Source: JALYTZ01 sp036559125 (GTDB lineage Bacteria; Vulcanimicrobiota; Vulcanimicrobiia; Vulcanimicrobiales; Vulcanimicrobiaceae). Taken from it: DNA of 48,714 bases. Both the position numbers and the translations under genes were made by a program. The notes beneath the pieces are model-generated. The model was not told where the DNA came from, did not search any database, and saw nothing but the letters and a program-made list of their open reading frames with translations. The stretch lies in assembly GCA_036559125.1 (NCBI GenBank), contig DATBTT010000076.1:1-48714 (forward strand). Reading direction: 5' to 3'. Shown piece after piece: positions 40,815 to 48,198 of this stretch; positions within the stretch are counted from its first letter, which is position 1, and each line of letters opens with the position of its first letter.

Positions 40815-41230
40815 GCAGAATGATGGGGGCAAAACGGAGCACCCCCTACTGAGTAAACCGTACTTTGTGAACAGCGCTTTTGCGTGTCATCCTGGTGTCG
40901 ATGATGATAGCAACCTCGCGCATCGTCAAAGCCTCGGGCGGCTGCGGATATTACACGTTCAATTTGCGCCACGCGCGACGCTGCGCCGCGTGTCGTCCAA
41001 CGCTACGCCGAATAGCGCGCCGCACCCCAACCCCACCCCTCTCGTCATCCTGAGCCTGTCGAAGGACGAGCCTGTCGAAGGACGAGCCTGTCGAAGGACG
41101 GCCCCTAGAGCACGCCGTCGGCTGCGAGTTACCGCGGTGTGAGGTTTTAGACTACCAACAGCGCGGCAGGCTCTAGCGGATATCGAGGCGCCGTCTCGCT
41201 ACGACGGGTTCACGCACCGCCGGCGCCGCC
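40815..41230. other. Non-coding stretch between priA and the ThrE-type gene, with repeats
   Basis: About 416 bases without a convincing gene. It contains a perfect 3 x 16-bp tandem repeat (41052-41099), preceded by TCGTCATCCT, and a diverged TGTCATCCTGGTGTCGATGA stretch near 40887. Elsewhere I see no RNA, hairpin-terminator or promoter I would defend. It is the largest gene-free interval in the window and separates two convergent transcription units. Confidence 0.5.
41052..41099 (+). repeat. Perfect tandem repeat, 3 x 16 bp (GAGCCTGTCGAAGGAC)
   Basis: Three identical head-to-tail copies of GAGCCTGTCGAAGGAC at 41052, 41068 and 41084. The first copy continues upstream as CGTCATCCT, giving the element TCATCCTGAGCCTGTCGAAG that also appears singly at 3081-3100 (inverted) and 19354-19380. 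Such 'TCATCCTGAGC..GTCGAAGGA' elements occur between genes in many bacteria. The copies are too short and unspaced for CRISPR. Confidence 0.9.
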
Positions 41231-42517
41231 TTAAGCGGGGCGCGAACCGTACGGACCGCGATGAAACCGCAGCGTCGTCGACGGAAAAATCAGCTGCGAG
41301 AGCAGAAGGCCCGCAACTATGAGAATGCCGACGACGATCGCGTTGAGCGCGAGCGTTCCGGCATCTTCATAGCGCGCCGAGAAGATAGAGAGGACGCTGC
41401 GATAGCTGAGCGATCCGGGGACGAGCACGTGGAGCGCCGGCACCAAAAATACCGGCTGCGGCACGCGTAAGAAGCGCGCACCGAGATTGGCGACGACGCC
41501 GCAAATGAAGGCGGAGACGAACGCGGCGACTTGATGGATCGGCAAATCGCCGAACACGTGCGAAGCACCGAGCGCGACGAAGCACGCCAGAAACACCCAA
41601 ATCAAATCGCGCCGGCGCGCGTCGAGATCGATCGAGAGGCCCAACGACATGATGATCGCCGCCGCGATCCAAAACGTCGAGCGAACCGGATGCGGAACGA
41701 TCGCAGCCGCATCCAAGAAGTGTGGGCCCACAACCGCGAATCCAAGCAGCGCCCCGCATCCCAGCGAGAGCAAAATCGCAAACACTCGGCCGAGCCTGGC
41801 GGTGCCCGCGATCAGATCTTGATTGGCCAGTTCGTTGAGCGCCAGCGTCAGCGAGTAGCCGGGGAGAAGCACGACGACTCCGGCTACGATCGAAATGTAA
41901 AGGTTAGTTGGCGCGATGAAGTGCGTGTATGCCGCTACGATGAGCGTGGCGATGAACGCGGCGATCACTTCGAAGAGCCGGTCTACGACCGGTGAGCGTT
42001 GAGCCAGGACCGAAATGACGCCGGTTACCAATCCGATCAGTGCGGCGACGATGAGTTCGTTGACGCCGCCGCCCAGAATGACGGCTACCCCAAAGGCCAC
42101 CATGCCAAGCGCGGCGACCGATAGCAGCGGCGCCGGCATGGGCGTGCGTTGGTCGATGTGGCGAAGGTAGTCGATCGCGTCACTCGTGTCGATTTTGCCG
42201 TTCTGCAAATCGTCGAAGGTGTCGTTGATGCCGGAGAGTTTGCGCAAATTAACGCGCCCGGGCGTCATCCGAAGCACCACGATCTGCTGCGCGTAGCGCG
42301 GACCGATCGCGATCTGAATCATGGTCGGAAAGGCCAGTATCTCCACTTGCAAGCCGAGCGCATCTGCCGCCGAAGTGATCGTTTGCTGCAATTGGTCCGA
42401 CGCCACGCCCGCGCGATGCAATTCGCGCGCGAGCAGGGTTATAAAGACCGCTTTGGGATCGTCTTCAATCGCGGAGACCGTCCGGGAACTCTCGCTCACG
42501 CCGCGCTTATTTCCCAC
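41231..42517 (-). CDS. Threonine/serine exporter family protein (ThrE, fused DUF1212 and DUF3815 halves)
   Basis: A 428-residue polytopic membrane protein with about ten helices in two halves. The N-terminal ~130 residues are soluble, starting with a helix and FPTMIQIAIG, RVNLRKLSGI blocks seen in ThrE/YjjP proteins. The first membrane half includes AALIGLVTGVISVLAQ and VVVLLPGYSLTLALNELANQDLIAGTARLG, a strong family motif (PG...E...gd..sG..R). The second half (DUF3815) ends with FLRVPQPVFLVPALHVLVPGSLSYRSV, with the P-x-x-x-x-x-P-G-s motif. It likely exports Thr/Ser or another small amino or organic acid. GTG 42517 or GTG 42499 could be the start; neither has a good ribosome site. It lies downstream of rpsT and its terminator. 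Confidence 0.88.
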   Translation of the reverse strand: MGNKRGVSESSRTVSAIEDDPKAVFITLLARELHRAGVASDQLQQTITSAADALGLQVEILAFPTMIQIAIGPRYAQQIVVLRMTPGRVNLRKLSGINDTFDDLQNGKIDTSDAIDYLRHIDQRTPMPAPLLSVAALGMVAFGVAVILGGGVNELIVAALIGLVTGVISVLAQRSPVVDRLFEVIAAFIATLIVAAYTHFIAPTNLYISIVAGVVVLLPGYSLTLALNELANQDLIAGTARLGRVFAILLSLGCGALLGFAVVGPHFLDAAAIVPHPVRSTFWIAAAIIMSLGLSIDLDARRRDLIWVFLACFVALGASHVFGDLPIHQVAAFVSAFICGVVANLGARFLRVPQPVFLVPALHVLVPGSLSYRSVLSIFSARYEDAGTLALNAIVVGILIVAGLLLSQLIFPSTTLRFHRGPYGSRPA

Positions 42518-42524
42518 GGCAATG

Positions 42525-42551
42525 AAAAAAGCCGCCCGAATGGGGCGGCTT
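42525..42551 (-). terminator. Rho-independent terminator after rpsT
   Basis: Read on the minus strand: AAGCCGCC, loop CCATTCG, GGCGGCTT, then TTTTC. The 8-bp GC-rich stem with T tract sits about 20 bases after the rpsT stop. It should end the rpsT transcript before the ThrE-type gene. Confidence 0.9.
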
Positions 42552-42572
42552 CGCAGGTTTTTCGACCGGCAG

Positions 42573-42887
42573 TTACTTGCCGGATTTTTTCTTCGCGGGC
42601 GCTTTGGACGATTTGGTGCGCGATTTCGTCGCCTTGACCGGCGCGGTCGCGACGGTCTTCATAGCCTTGGCCATGCGCGATTTCTTGCGGGCCGCTTTGT
42701 TCGGATGAATGATGCCCTTTTGCGCGGCCTTGTCGAATTGGGACTCCACGCCGGTAGCCAGCTTCGCATCTTGCGACTGCGCGGCTTTCTTATATAGCGT
42801 CTTGAGGCGCGATTTCACGTCGAGATTGCGCTTGGTCCGTTTTTCGCTCTGCCGCACCCACTTGACGGCGGCCTTGATATTCGGCAA
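42573..42887 (-). CDS. rpsT: 30S ribosomal protein S20
   Basis: A 104-residue basic protein of the small subunit that binds 16S rRNA. It matches S20 through the N-terminal helix (PNIKAAVKWVRQSEKRTKRNLDVKS), GVESQFDKAAQKGIIHPNKAARKKSRM, where GxIHxNxAxRxKSR is diagnostic. The tail after residue ~78 is a Lys/Ala/Ser-rich extension (ATAPVKATKSRTKSSKAPAK), about 17 residues longer than the usual 85-90. The start is TTG 42887 with AAGGAG seven bases upstream. The gene has its own terminator. It lies between rsgA and the ThrE-type gene on the same strand; the ribosome-assembly GTPase RsgA is directly upstream. Confidence 0.95.
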   Translation of the reverse strand: MPNIKAAVKWVRQSEKRTKRNLDVKSRLKTLYKKAAQSQDAKLATGVESQFDKAAQKGIIHPNKAARKKSRMAKAMKTVATAPVKATKSRTKSSKAPAKKKSGK

Positions 42888-42946
42888 AAGTCTACTCCTT
42901 GGCGTTAGGGCACGAGGCGCAGTATATCACAGGTTTCGGGGCCGGT

Positions 42947-43840
42947 CTAGCTTTCGGGACCTGCGCGGCCGCCGAGGATCTTCCGGAAGCTCGCATAGCG
43001 GCTTGGGTCGATCCCTCCGTCGGCGACGGCCGCCCGTACGCCGCAGTCCGGCTCGTGCAGATGGCTACAGTCCGTGAACCGGCAGCGCGCCGCCGGTTCA
43101 GCCATCTCGCGGAAGCCCTGCACCAGCTCGGGCGATTCAATCTGCCCCAGGCCGAATTCGGCCACGCCGGGGCTATCTATAAGGAAACCGTCCTCCAGGC
43201 GATAGAGCCGTGCCGTGCTCGTGGTCTGGCGGCCAAGGCCGAAGCGTGAGACGTCTCCGATCACCGCATCGCCGCCCAGAGCCCTGAAGAGCGAGCTTTT
43301 CCCCACGCCGGACACGCCGCATAAGAGCGCATGCTTGCCCTGCAGTTGTGCGCGCAAATCGTCGACGTTGTCCCCGGCTCTGGGGTTGATCACGATGACG
43401 TCGTAGCCCAAACCGCCGTATAGCGCGACCATCCACGAACGAACGCGGGGGTCCGCCAGGTCCGGCTTGGTGAAAATGACCATTGGGCGAATGCTCTGCA
43501 GTTCGGCGAAAGCGAGTAGCTGATCGAGCGTCACGAGTCGCGCGGGTGGGTCCGCGAACGCCGTGACGGTCACCATCGTGTCGACGTTGGCGGCCATCGT
43601 CTTCGCGCGACCATCGAACGAGCGCCGTTCGAGCGTGAACGATCGGGGTTCGATGCGATCGACCAGTACTTTTTCGTCCTCCAAGAGTTGGACGTGCACC
43701 ACGTCACCCGGGGCGAGCATCGTGCGTTTGCCGGTCATGCGTTTGAGTTGCGCGAGTCGCGGCGCGAGTTCTTCATCGAGCACGACCCACGCGGCATTTT
43801 TGCCCACCGAAACGACGCGCGCCCGGTGAGTTTGACTCAT
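42947..43840 (-). CDS. rsgA: Ribosome small-subunit GTPase RsgA (YjeQ)
   Basis: A 297-residue circularly permuted GTPase that checks late 30S maturation. An N-terminal OB fold (RARVVSVGKNAAWVVLD) is followed by the GTPase motifs in permuted order: FTKPDLAD (G4), then LLCGVSGVGKSSLFRAL (G1), the G2-like RQTTSTARLY and DSPGVAEFGL (G3). The C-terminal zinc finger is CRFTDCSHLHEPDC. Start ATG 43840 (MSQTHRARVV); the frame continues upstream without family similarity. It is followed by rpsT on the same strand, a meaningful pairing since both concern the 30S subunit. Confidence 0.95.
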   Translation of the reverse strand: MSQTHRARVVSVGKNAAWVVLDEELAPRLAQLKRMTGKRTMLAPGDVVHVQLLEDEKVLVDRIEPRSFTLERRSFDGRAKTMAANVDTMVTVTAFADPPARLVTLDQLLAFAELQSIRPMVIFTKPDLADPRVRSWMVALYGGLGYDVIVINPRAGDNVDDLRAQLQGKHALLCGVSGVGKSSLFRALGGDAVIGDVSRFGLGRQTTSTARLYRLEDGFLIDSPGVAEFGLGQIESPELVQGFREMAEPAARCRFTDCSHLHEPDCGVRAAVADGGIDPSRYASFRKILGGRAGPES

Positions 43841-43882
43841 TCGCAAGAGTGGCCGAGCTTTGCGGCTAAGGATGTACGCATC

Positions 43883-44431
43883 GTGGGTTGGGCTCGTACG
43901 TTCCGGGTCGACGCAGCGCTGGACGAGAGACAACGGACCGGCATGGCCACGGCATTGCGCGGAACGCGTGCGCAGATTCGATTCGGACCGTCTCTCATAT
44001 TCTCACGGTCGTATGGGTTGATCGAGGCGGACGACGATGTCGTACCGGAGGCGGTCGCGTCGGCGCTGCCTGGGGCACGGCTGTACGGCGAATCGATCAT
44101 CGCTCTTGCAATTGAACCATCGTCGCCGGATGCCTTGCACGCCTACCGTGAAGCGCTGGGCGGGGCCGGCCGGCCTGCCGGCGTTATTGGCTGTGACGTT
44201 ATAGGAACGGCAATCGCGATCGAGTTGCTGCCGAGCATCACGCCGTTTGCCGCCGTCGCAGCAATTCTCGACGTCGAATCACGCCGATTTTCCGCATCGC
44301 GTAAAACGACGCTCCTGGCTCCGCTTTCGATGGATGTTTTGGCCGCTATCGCGGCCGCTGGTTTGCAGGCCCCCGAGATTGCCCCGAACCGCATTTTGGA
44401 GGCTTTACTCGCGCATGCAAACATTGAATAG
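43883..44431 (+). CDS. Unknown protein encoded immediately before cdaA
   Basis: About 182 residues, no recognised family, no signal peptide and no transmembrane helix. It starts around VGWARTFRVDAALDE and is alpha/beta in character: VVPEAVASALPGARLYGESIIALAIEP, then ITPFAAVAAILDVESRRF, then a C-terminal helical end. Start GTG 43883 has AAGGATG ten bases upstream; GTG 43826 is open in frame but overlaps the 5' end of divergent rsgA. Its last 17 bases overlap the start of cdaA, so it is the first gene of a unit with cdaA-cdaR-glmM. A link to c-di-AMP is only suggested by position. Confidence 0.6.
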   Translation: MGWARTFRVDAALDERQRTGMATALRGTRAQIRFGPSLIFSRSYGLIEADDDVVPEAVASALPGARLYGESIIALAIEPSSPDALHAYREALGGAGRPAGVIGCDVIGTAIAIELLPSITPFAAVAAILDVESRRFSASRKTTLLAPLSMDVLAAIAAAGLQAPEIAPNRILEALLAHANIE

Positions 44432-45308
44432 CCTCTTGCACACGTTCGGGCTAACCGATGCCCTGGACATCTTGGCGACTAGCGTTCTGGTGTACTACGT
44501 GTTGTTGATCATTCGCGGAACGCGAGCGGTGCAAATCTTGACGGGCGTCTTGGTGCTGATCGGATTGCTCGGTTTGGCAAACCTTCTGCATCTACTGTTG
44601 CTGGGAACGATCCTAGAGTTTATGGTTCTCGGCGCCGCCGTCACGCTGCCGATCGTTTTCCAGCCGGAGCTTCGCCGTGCGCTCGAGCAAATCGGCCGCG
44701 GCGGTTTCTTTCGAACGGCGACCGAGCGCGAGCGCATCCGGCCCGAAGACAAATCGATCGCGACGATCGCAAAAGCGGCATTCTTGCTTTCGCGCAACCG
44801 GTTGGGTGCGTTGATCGTCATCGAACAGGCGACCGGACTCAAAGAATTCGTCGAGAGCGGGACGACGCTCAATGCCGAAGTCTCCGCCGAATTGCTCCTG
44901 TCGCTTTTCGTGCCGCGCTCGCCATTGCACGATGGTGCGGTCATCATTCGGGAGAACATCGTCGAAGCCGCTGGTTGTTTCTTGCCGCTCGCGGAGCAAT
45001 CGCTGACCGAGCGGCGCATCGGCACGCGTCACCGCGCGGCACTCGGACTGTGCGAGCAAACCGACGCCGTCGTCGTAGTCGTCTCCGAAGAGACCGGCGC
45101 GATCGCGGTCGCGCGCGAGGGCAAGCTATCGCGCGCGATAGAGGAAGAAGTTCGCCTGGTCAAAGTCTTACTCGCTTCGACCCGTCCTCCGCGTCCGACC
45201 GGCCGCGTCATCCGCAGCGATCTCGTAACGCATCTGCGCGCCCGCCTTACGTCGCAACGCCGCCCACCCGAAAATCATGCAGATCATACGTCGGAACTTC
45301 GGACTTAA
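44415..45308 (+). CDS. cdaA: Diadenylate cyclase CdaA (DacA)
   Basis: A 297-residue membrane enzyme that makes c-di-AMP from two ATP. Three N-terminal transmembrane helices (about 12-90) precede the DAC domain. The domain holds LGALIVIEQATGLKEF, the catalytic DGA motif in SPLHDGAVII (about residue 173), and the RHR motif in GTRHRAALG (about 205). AAGCFLPLAEQ and VVVVSEETGAIAVAREG are further DAC landmarks. ATG 44415 has GGAGG at 44398-44402. Its last 32 bases overlap the cdaR start. It is followed by cdaR and glmM, the standard regulatory cluster. Confidence 0.96.
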   Translation: MQTLNSLLHTFGLTDALDILATSVLVYYVLLIIRGTRAVQILTGVLVLIGLLGLANLLHLLLLGTILEFMVLGAAVTLPIVFQPELRRALEQIGRGGFFRTATERERIRPEDKSIATIAKAAFLLSRNRLGALIVIEQATGLKEFVESGTTLNAEVSAELLLSLFVPRSPLHDGAVIIRENIVEAAGCFLPLAEQSLTERRIGTRHRAALGLCEQTDAVVVVVSEETGAIAVAREGKLSRAIEEEVRLVKVLLASTRPPRPTGRVIRSDLVTHLRARLTSQRRPPENHADHTSELRT

Positions 45309-45960
45309 ACTTCTCTCGCTCGTGCTGGCGATCGTCGGGTGGGCGTACTTTCGGTACGCTAACAACCCCGTTATTGCCGCGCGGTTCGATCAGCAATTGA
45401 GCGTACCGATCGCTGCGATCAACGTGCCGGTCGGATACGAGGCGCGTTTTACGGAAAAGGAAGCGGTCGTCGCCGTTTCTCCGCAACGCGGCCAACCTGC
45501 CGTCAAGCCCGACGAGATCAAGGCGGTTTTAGACTTGTCGCGCGTGGTTGCGCCACTCGCCCCCGATACGGTGATGACCGTACCAGTCACGATCGCACCA
45601 TCGAGCGTGGTGGTGCAATCGCTGAGCCCGGCTTCGGTCGTAGTTACCGTAGAAAAAGTGGAGCAAAAGACCTTTACGCTGGTCGTGCACTATAGCGGGC
45701 AAGCGCCAAACGTCGTAGTACGCAACGCGGTGACGCTCTCGCCCGGGACGGCAGTCATTCACGGTCCGGCGGGAGCGCTGGCCCAGGTGACCGCCGTGCG
45801 GGTGGACGTGCCGATACCCGCCAATGCTTCGCAGCTCGACGAGATGGTGCGCCCGCGGCCGGTGAATTCACTGGGCGGTGAGGTACAAGGTCTGCAAGTC
45901 TCGCCTGACCTCATTCGCGTACAGGCGCGCTTCACCAACGGAACGGGAACCAAATCTTGA
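45277..45960 (+). CDS. cdaR: YbbR-domain protein CdaR, regulator of CdaA
   Basis: A 227-residue protein with an N-terminal signal anchor (LKLLSLVLAIVGWAYFRY) and an extracytoplasmic part of about two YbbR domains (FDQQLSVPIAAINVPVGYEARF ... and VEKVEQKTFTLVVHYSG). The sequence LKLLSLxLAxxxW is the typical YbbR start. CdaR binds CdaA and tunes its activity. The family commonly has three or four YbbR repeats; this one is short. ATG 45277 lies within the cdaA end. Its stop overlaps the glmM start (TTGA). Confidence 0.92.
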   Translation: MQIIRRNFGLKLLSLVLAIVGWAYFRYANNPVIAARFDQQLSVPIAAINVPVGYEARFTEKEAVVAVSPQRGQPAVKPDEIKAVLDLSRVVAPLAPDTVMTVPVTIAPSSVVVQSLSPASVVVTVEKVEQKTFTLVVHYSGQAPNVVVRNAVTLSPGTAVIHGPAGALAQVTAVRVDVPIPANASQLDEMVRPRPVNSLGGEVQGLQVSPDLIRVQARFTNGTGTKS

Positions 45961-47321
45961 GTCGCATTTTCGGAACCGACGGCGTTCGCGGCGTCGCCAA
46001 CACGGATCTTACGCCGGAACTCGCGTTTGCGGTCGGACGCGCCGGCGCGACGGTCCTCGCGCACACGAGCGACCGCCACAAACCCATCGTCGTCGGGCGC
46101 GACACGCGCCTTTCCGGAACCATGCTCGAGTCGGCGATCGTGGCCGGGATTACGTCGGTCGGTCGCGACGCGGTCTCGATCGGCATCGTTCCCACGCCCG
46201 CGGTTGCAACCGTCACGGTTCGGACGCAAGCCGCGGCCGGCGTCATGATCAGCGCGTCGCACAACCCGATTGCCGACAACGGAATCAAGTTCTTCGGTCC
46301 CGACGGTTTTAAATTATCCGACGCGCTCGAAGACGAGATCGAATCGTTATTGGGCTCGAGCGATCTGCCGCGACCCACGGGCGAAGATATCGGCATCGCG
46401 CGGCTGGCGCAGAACCTCGCGAAACATTATTACGACGAACTCTATAGCGGGGCGGCCGATTTGGCGGGACTCACCGTCGTTGTCGACTGCGCAAACGGTG
46501 CTTCGTACGCCATCGCGCCGTACGCCCTGCGAAAACTCGGCGCGGTGGTACACGAGATCAACTGCGAGAACGACGGCGCGCGCATCAACGTCGAATGCGG
46601 CGCTACGCACCTCGCGCCGTTGCGCGACAAGGTGAGCGAGCTGATTGCGCTGGGCAACGAGCGCGTTCTCGGCGTCGCTTTCGACGGAGATGCGGACCGC
46701 GCGATGTTCGTGGATGAAAGCGGCGCCGCGCTCACCGGCGACCACGTGATGTTCGTCCTCGGGCGAGCGATGCACGCGCGGGGCGAACTGCCCGGCGACG
46801 CGATCGTCGGAACCGTGATGAGCAACATCGGCCTCGAGCGCGCCCTGGCACCCTACGCGGTACAATTGCTACGCGCGCCCGTCGGCGACCGGTACGTGCT
46901 CGAACAGATGCGCGGGGGCGGCTATCTCTTGGGCGGCGAGCAGTCCGGGCACATCATCAACCTGCACAACAACACGACCGGCGACGGCCCGATGACCGCG
47001 ATCGCGCTCTTCAGCGAGGTCGTACGCAGCGGTTCGAGCTTGCACGACTTAGCCTCCGAACTGGTCGTCTATCCGCAAATTCTCGTAAACGTGCGGACCT
47101 CGCGCAAGGACGTTTTGCAGCATGCGGATATCCGCCGCGCGATAGAAGAAGCGCAGACCGTTCTGGCCGGAACGGGCAGGCTGCTGATCCGCCCATCGGG
47201 CACCGAGCCCCTGATCCGCATCATGGTAGAAGGCGACGACCACGGCCGGATCGAGGCCGTAGCGCGGTCCCTGGCAACCCAAATCGAGCGGGCTGCGACC
47301 TCTCCGGCAGCCTCGACGTAA
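45957..47321 (+). CDS. glmM: Phosphoglucosamine mutase
   Basis: A 454-residue enzyme converting glucosamine-6-phosphate to glucosamine-1-phosphate for UDP-GlcNAc and peptidoglycan. It opens with IFGTDGVRGVAN (GTDGxRGxaN). The phosphoserine is Ser101 in MISASHNPIADNGIKFFG. The metal loop is FDGDADRAMFVDE, and RPSGTEPLIRIMVEG is the phosphate-binding end. GlmM binds and inhibits CdaA in Firmicutes, so its coupling with cdaA-cdaR is functional. The TTG start overlaps cdaR's stop. A c-di-AMP riboswitch begins about 110 bases after the stop. Confidence 0.97.
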   Translation: MSRIFGTDGVRGVANTDLTPELAFAVGRAGATVLAHTSDRHKPIVVGRDTRLSGTMLESAIVAGITSVGRDAVSIGIVPTPAVATVTVRTQAAAGVMISASHNPIADNGIKFFGPDGFKLSDALEDEIESLLGSSDLPRPTGEDIGIARLAQNLAKHYYDELYSGAADLAGLTVVVDCANGASYAIAPYALRKLGAVVHEINCENDGARINVECGATHLAPLRDKVSELIALGNERVLGVAFDGDADRAMFVDESGAALTGDHVMFVLGRAMHARGELPGDAIVGTVMSNIGLERALAPYAVQLLRAPVGDRYVLEQMRGGGYLLGGEQSGHIINLHNNTTGDGPMTAIALFSEVVRSGSSLHDLASELVVYPQILVNVRTSRKDVLQHADIRRAIEEAQTVLAGTGRLLIRPSGTEPLIRIMVEGDDHGRIEAVARSLATQIERAATSPAAST

Positions 47322-47429
47322 AACTTTTAGGAGCCCCTTAATACAGGGGAGGGGAATGGTCGACATAGTCTAAAGGGACTCCTGACGCCGGCGGATACCC
47401 ATCTCGCGGCGTCAATAAACCTGCCAAAA

Positions 47430-47548
47430 GGAAATCGCTGAATCCGGGTGCCTGCCCGGAGCGGGGGACATACTGGTAGGGGTGAATGAGCCGGTCGGCT
47501 CTAGGGCGATCTTTCACGTCCGAACCCGTCAACTAACCCCGCAAGTGT
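47430..47548 (+). ncRNA. Cyclic di-AMP riboswitch (ydaO/yuaA type)
   Basis: The leader before the NlpC/P60 gene carries the ordered conserved blocks of the ydaO/yuaA aptamer: CGCTGAATCC (47436 on), a hairpin CCGGGTGCCTGCCCGG, the purine block GCGGGGGACA (47461-47470), GGGGTGAAT (47479-47487), and a small hairpin GAGCC/GGCTC. TAGGG follows and then GTCCGAACCCGTCAACTAACC (the strongest signature). The 3' end of the aptamer lies about ten bases from the GAGGAG ribosome site. No U-tract hairpin is seen, so control may act on translation. In most known cases c-di-AMP turns such genes off. The riboswitch sits immediately downstream of the genes that make c-di-AMP. Confidence 0.88.
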
Positions 47549-47567
47549 TTTGAAAGAGGAGCAGTTT

Positions 47568-48191
47568 TTGCGTTATCTCTTAGTTACTGGGGCGTTGGCG
47601 CTTTTGCTCGGGGGAACGAGCGTCGTGGCTTCGGCCGCTCCATCGGCCGCCACCCAGACCTCCGTCCAAACCTCCGTCGTTAGTCCCGATGTCGCGCAAT
47701 GGACCGGTACGCCGGTTCAAGCCGAAGACGTCATGCCTGCCAAGCATCGCGCGGTCGGCCACCATCACGACATCAAGCGCTTTGCGAGCCGCATCCTGGC
47801 TCGAACTTCCACCATCGCCAAGAGCCTAACCCGCAGCGCGCTGCGGTTTTTAGGCACGCCGTACGTGTTCGGCGGAACGAGCCGGTCGGGCTTCGACTGC
47901 TCGGGCTACGTCCAACACGTTTTTGCGATGATGGGAATGAGCATACCGCGGACAGCGGACGCCCAGTACTATGCGGGACGCAAAATCAAGGGAAACATGC
48001 GCCCGGGGGACTTAGTGTTTTTCCAAACCTACGAACCCGGGCCGTCGCACGTCGGGATCTATCTCGGTAAGGGGCGGTTCGTGCATGCGAGCTCGAGCCA
48101 CGGCGTCATGGTCAGCAGCCTGAGCGACTCGTACTGGGCTCCCAAGTTCATCGGCGCGAAACGCCTCATCGCCTCGCGGCCATTGCGCTAG
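47568..48191 (+). CDS. NlpC/P60 family peptidoglycan hydrolase
   Basis: A 207-residue secreted cysteine peptidase that cleaves peptidoglycan stem peptides. A signal peptide (LLVTGALALLLGGTSVVASAAP) is followed by a ~70-residue linker and a C-terminal NlpC/P60 domain (about 85-200). The catalytic residues are Cys111 in DCSG, His161 in SHVGIYLG and His173 in FVHAS. GDLVFF and IPRTADAQ are also typical. No LysM or SH3b domain is present. Start TTG 47568 has GAGGAG six bases upstream; TTG 47550 is in frame and would add MKEEQF. A c-di-AMP riboswitch precedes it, as in many cell-wall hydrolase genes. Confidence 0.92.
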   Translation: MRYLLVTGALALLLGGTSVVASAAPSAATQTSVQTSVVSPDVAQWTGTPVQAEDVMPAKHRAVGHHHDIKRFASRILARTSTIAKSLTRSALRFLGTPYVFGGTSRSGFDCSGYVQHVFAMMGMSIPRTADAQYYAGRKIKGNMRPGDLVFFQTYEPGPSHVGIYLGKGRFVHASSSHGVMVSSLSDSYWAPKFIGAKRLIASRPLR

Positions 48192-48198
48192 CATCACC

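Noticed and set aside
40901..41045. A ~48-codon frame with SGGCGYYTFNLRHARRCAAC
   Set aside because: No ribosome site, Arg-rich tail typical of non-coding GC-rich DNA, and it ends inside the repeat element.
41052..41099. Tandem 16-base repeats as a CRISPR array
   Set aside because: The copies are directly abutting with no spacers, too short, and no cas genes are present.
47384..47413. GACGCCG/CGGCGTC hairpin as a glmM terminator
   Set aside because: It has no T tract after the stem (AATAAAC follows). It may be part of the long 5' leader of the riboswitch mRNA instead.
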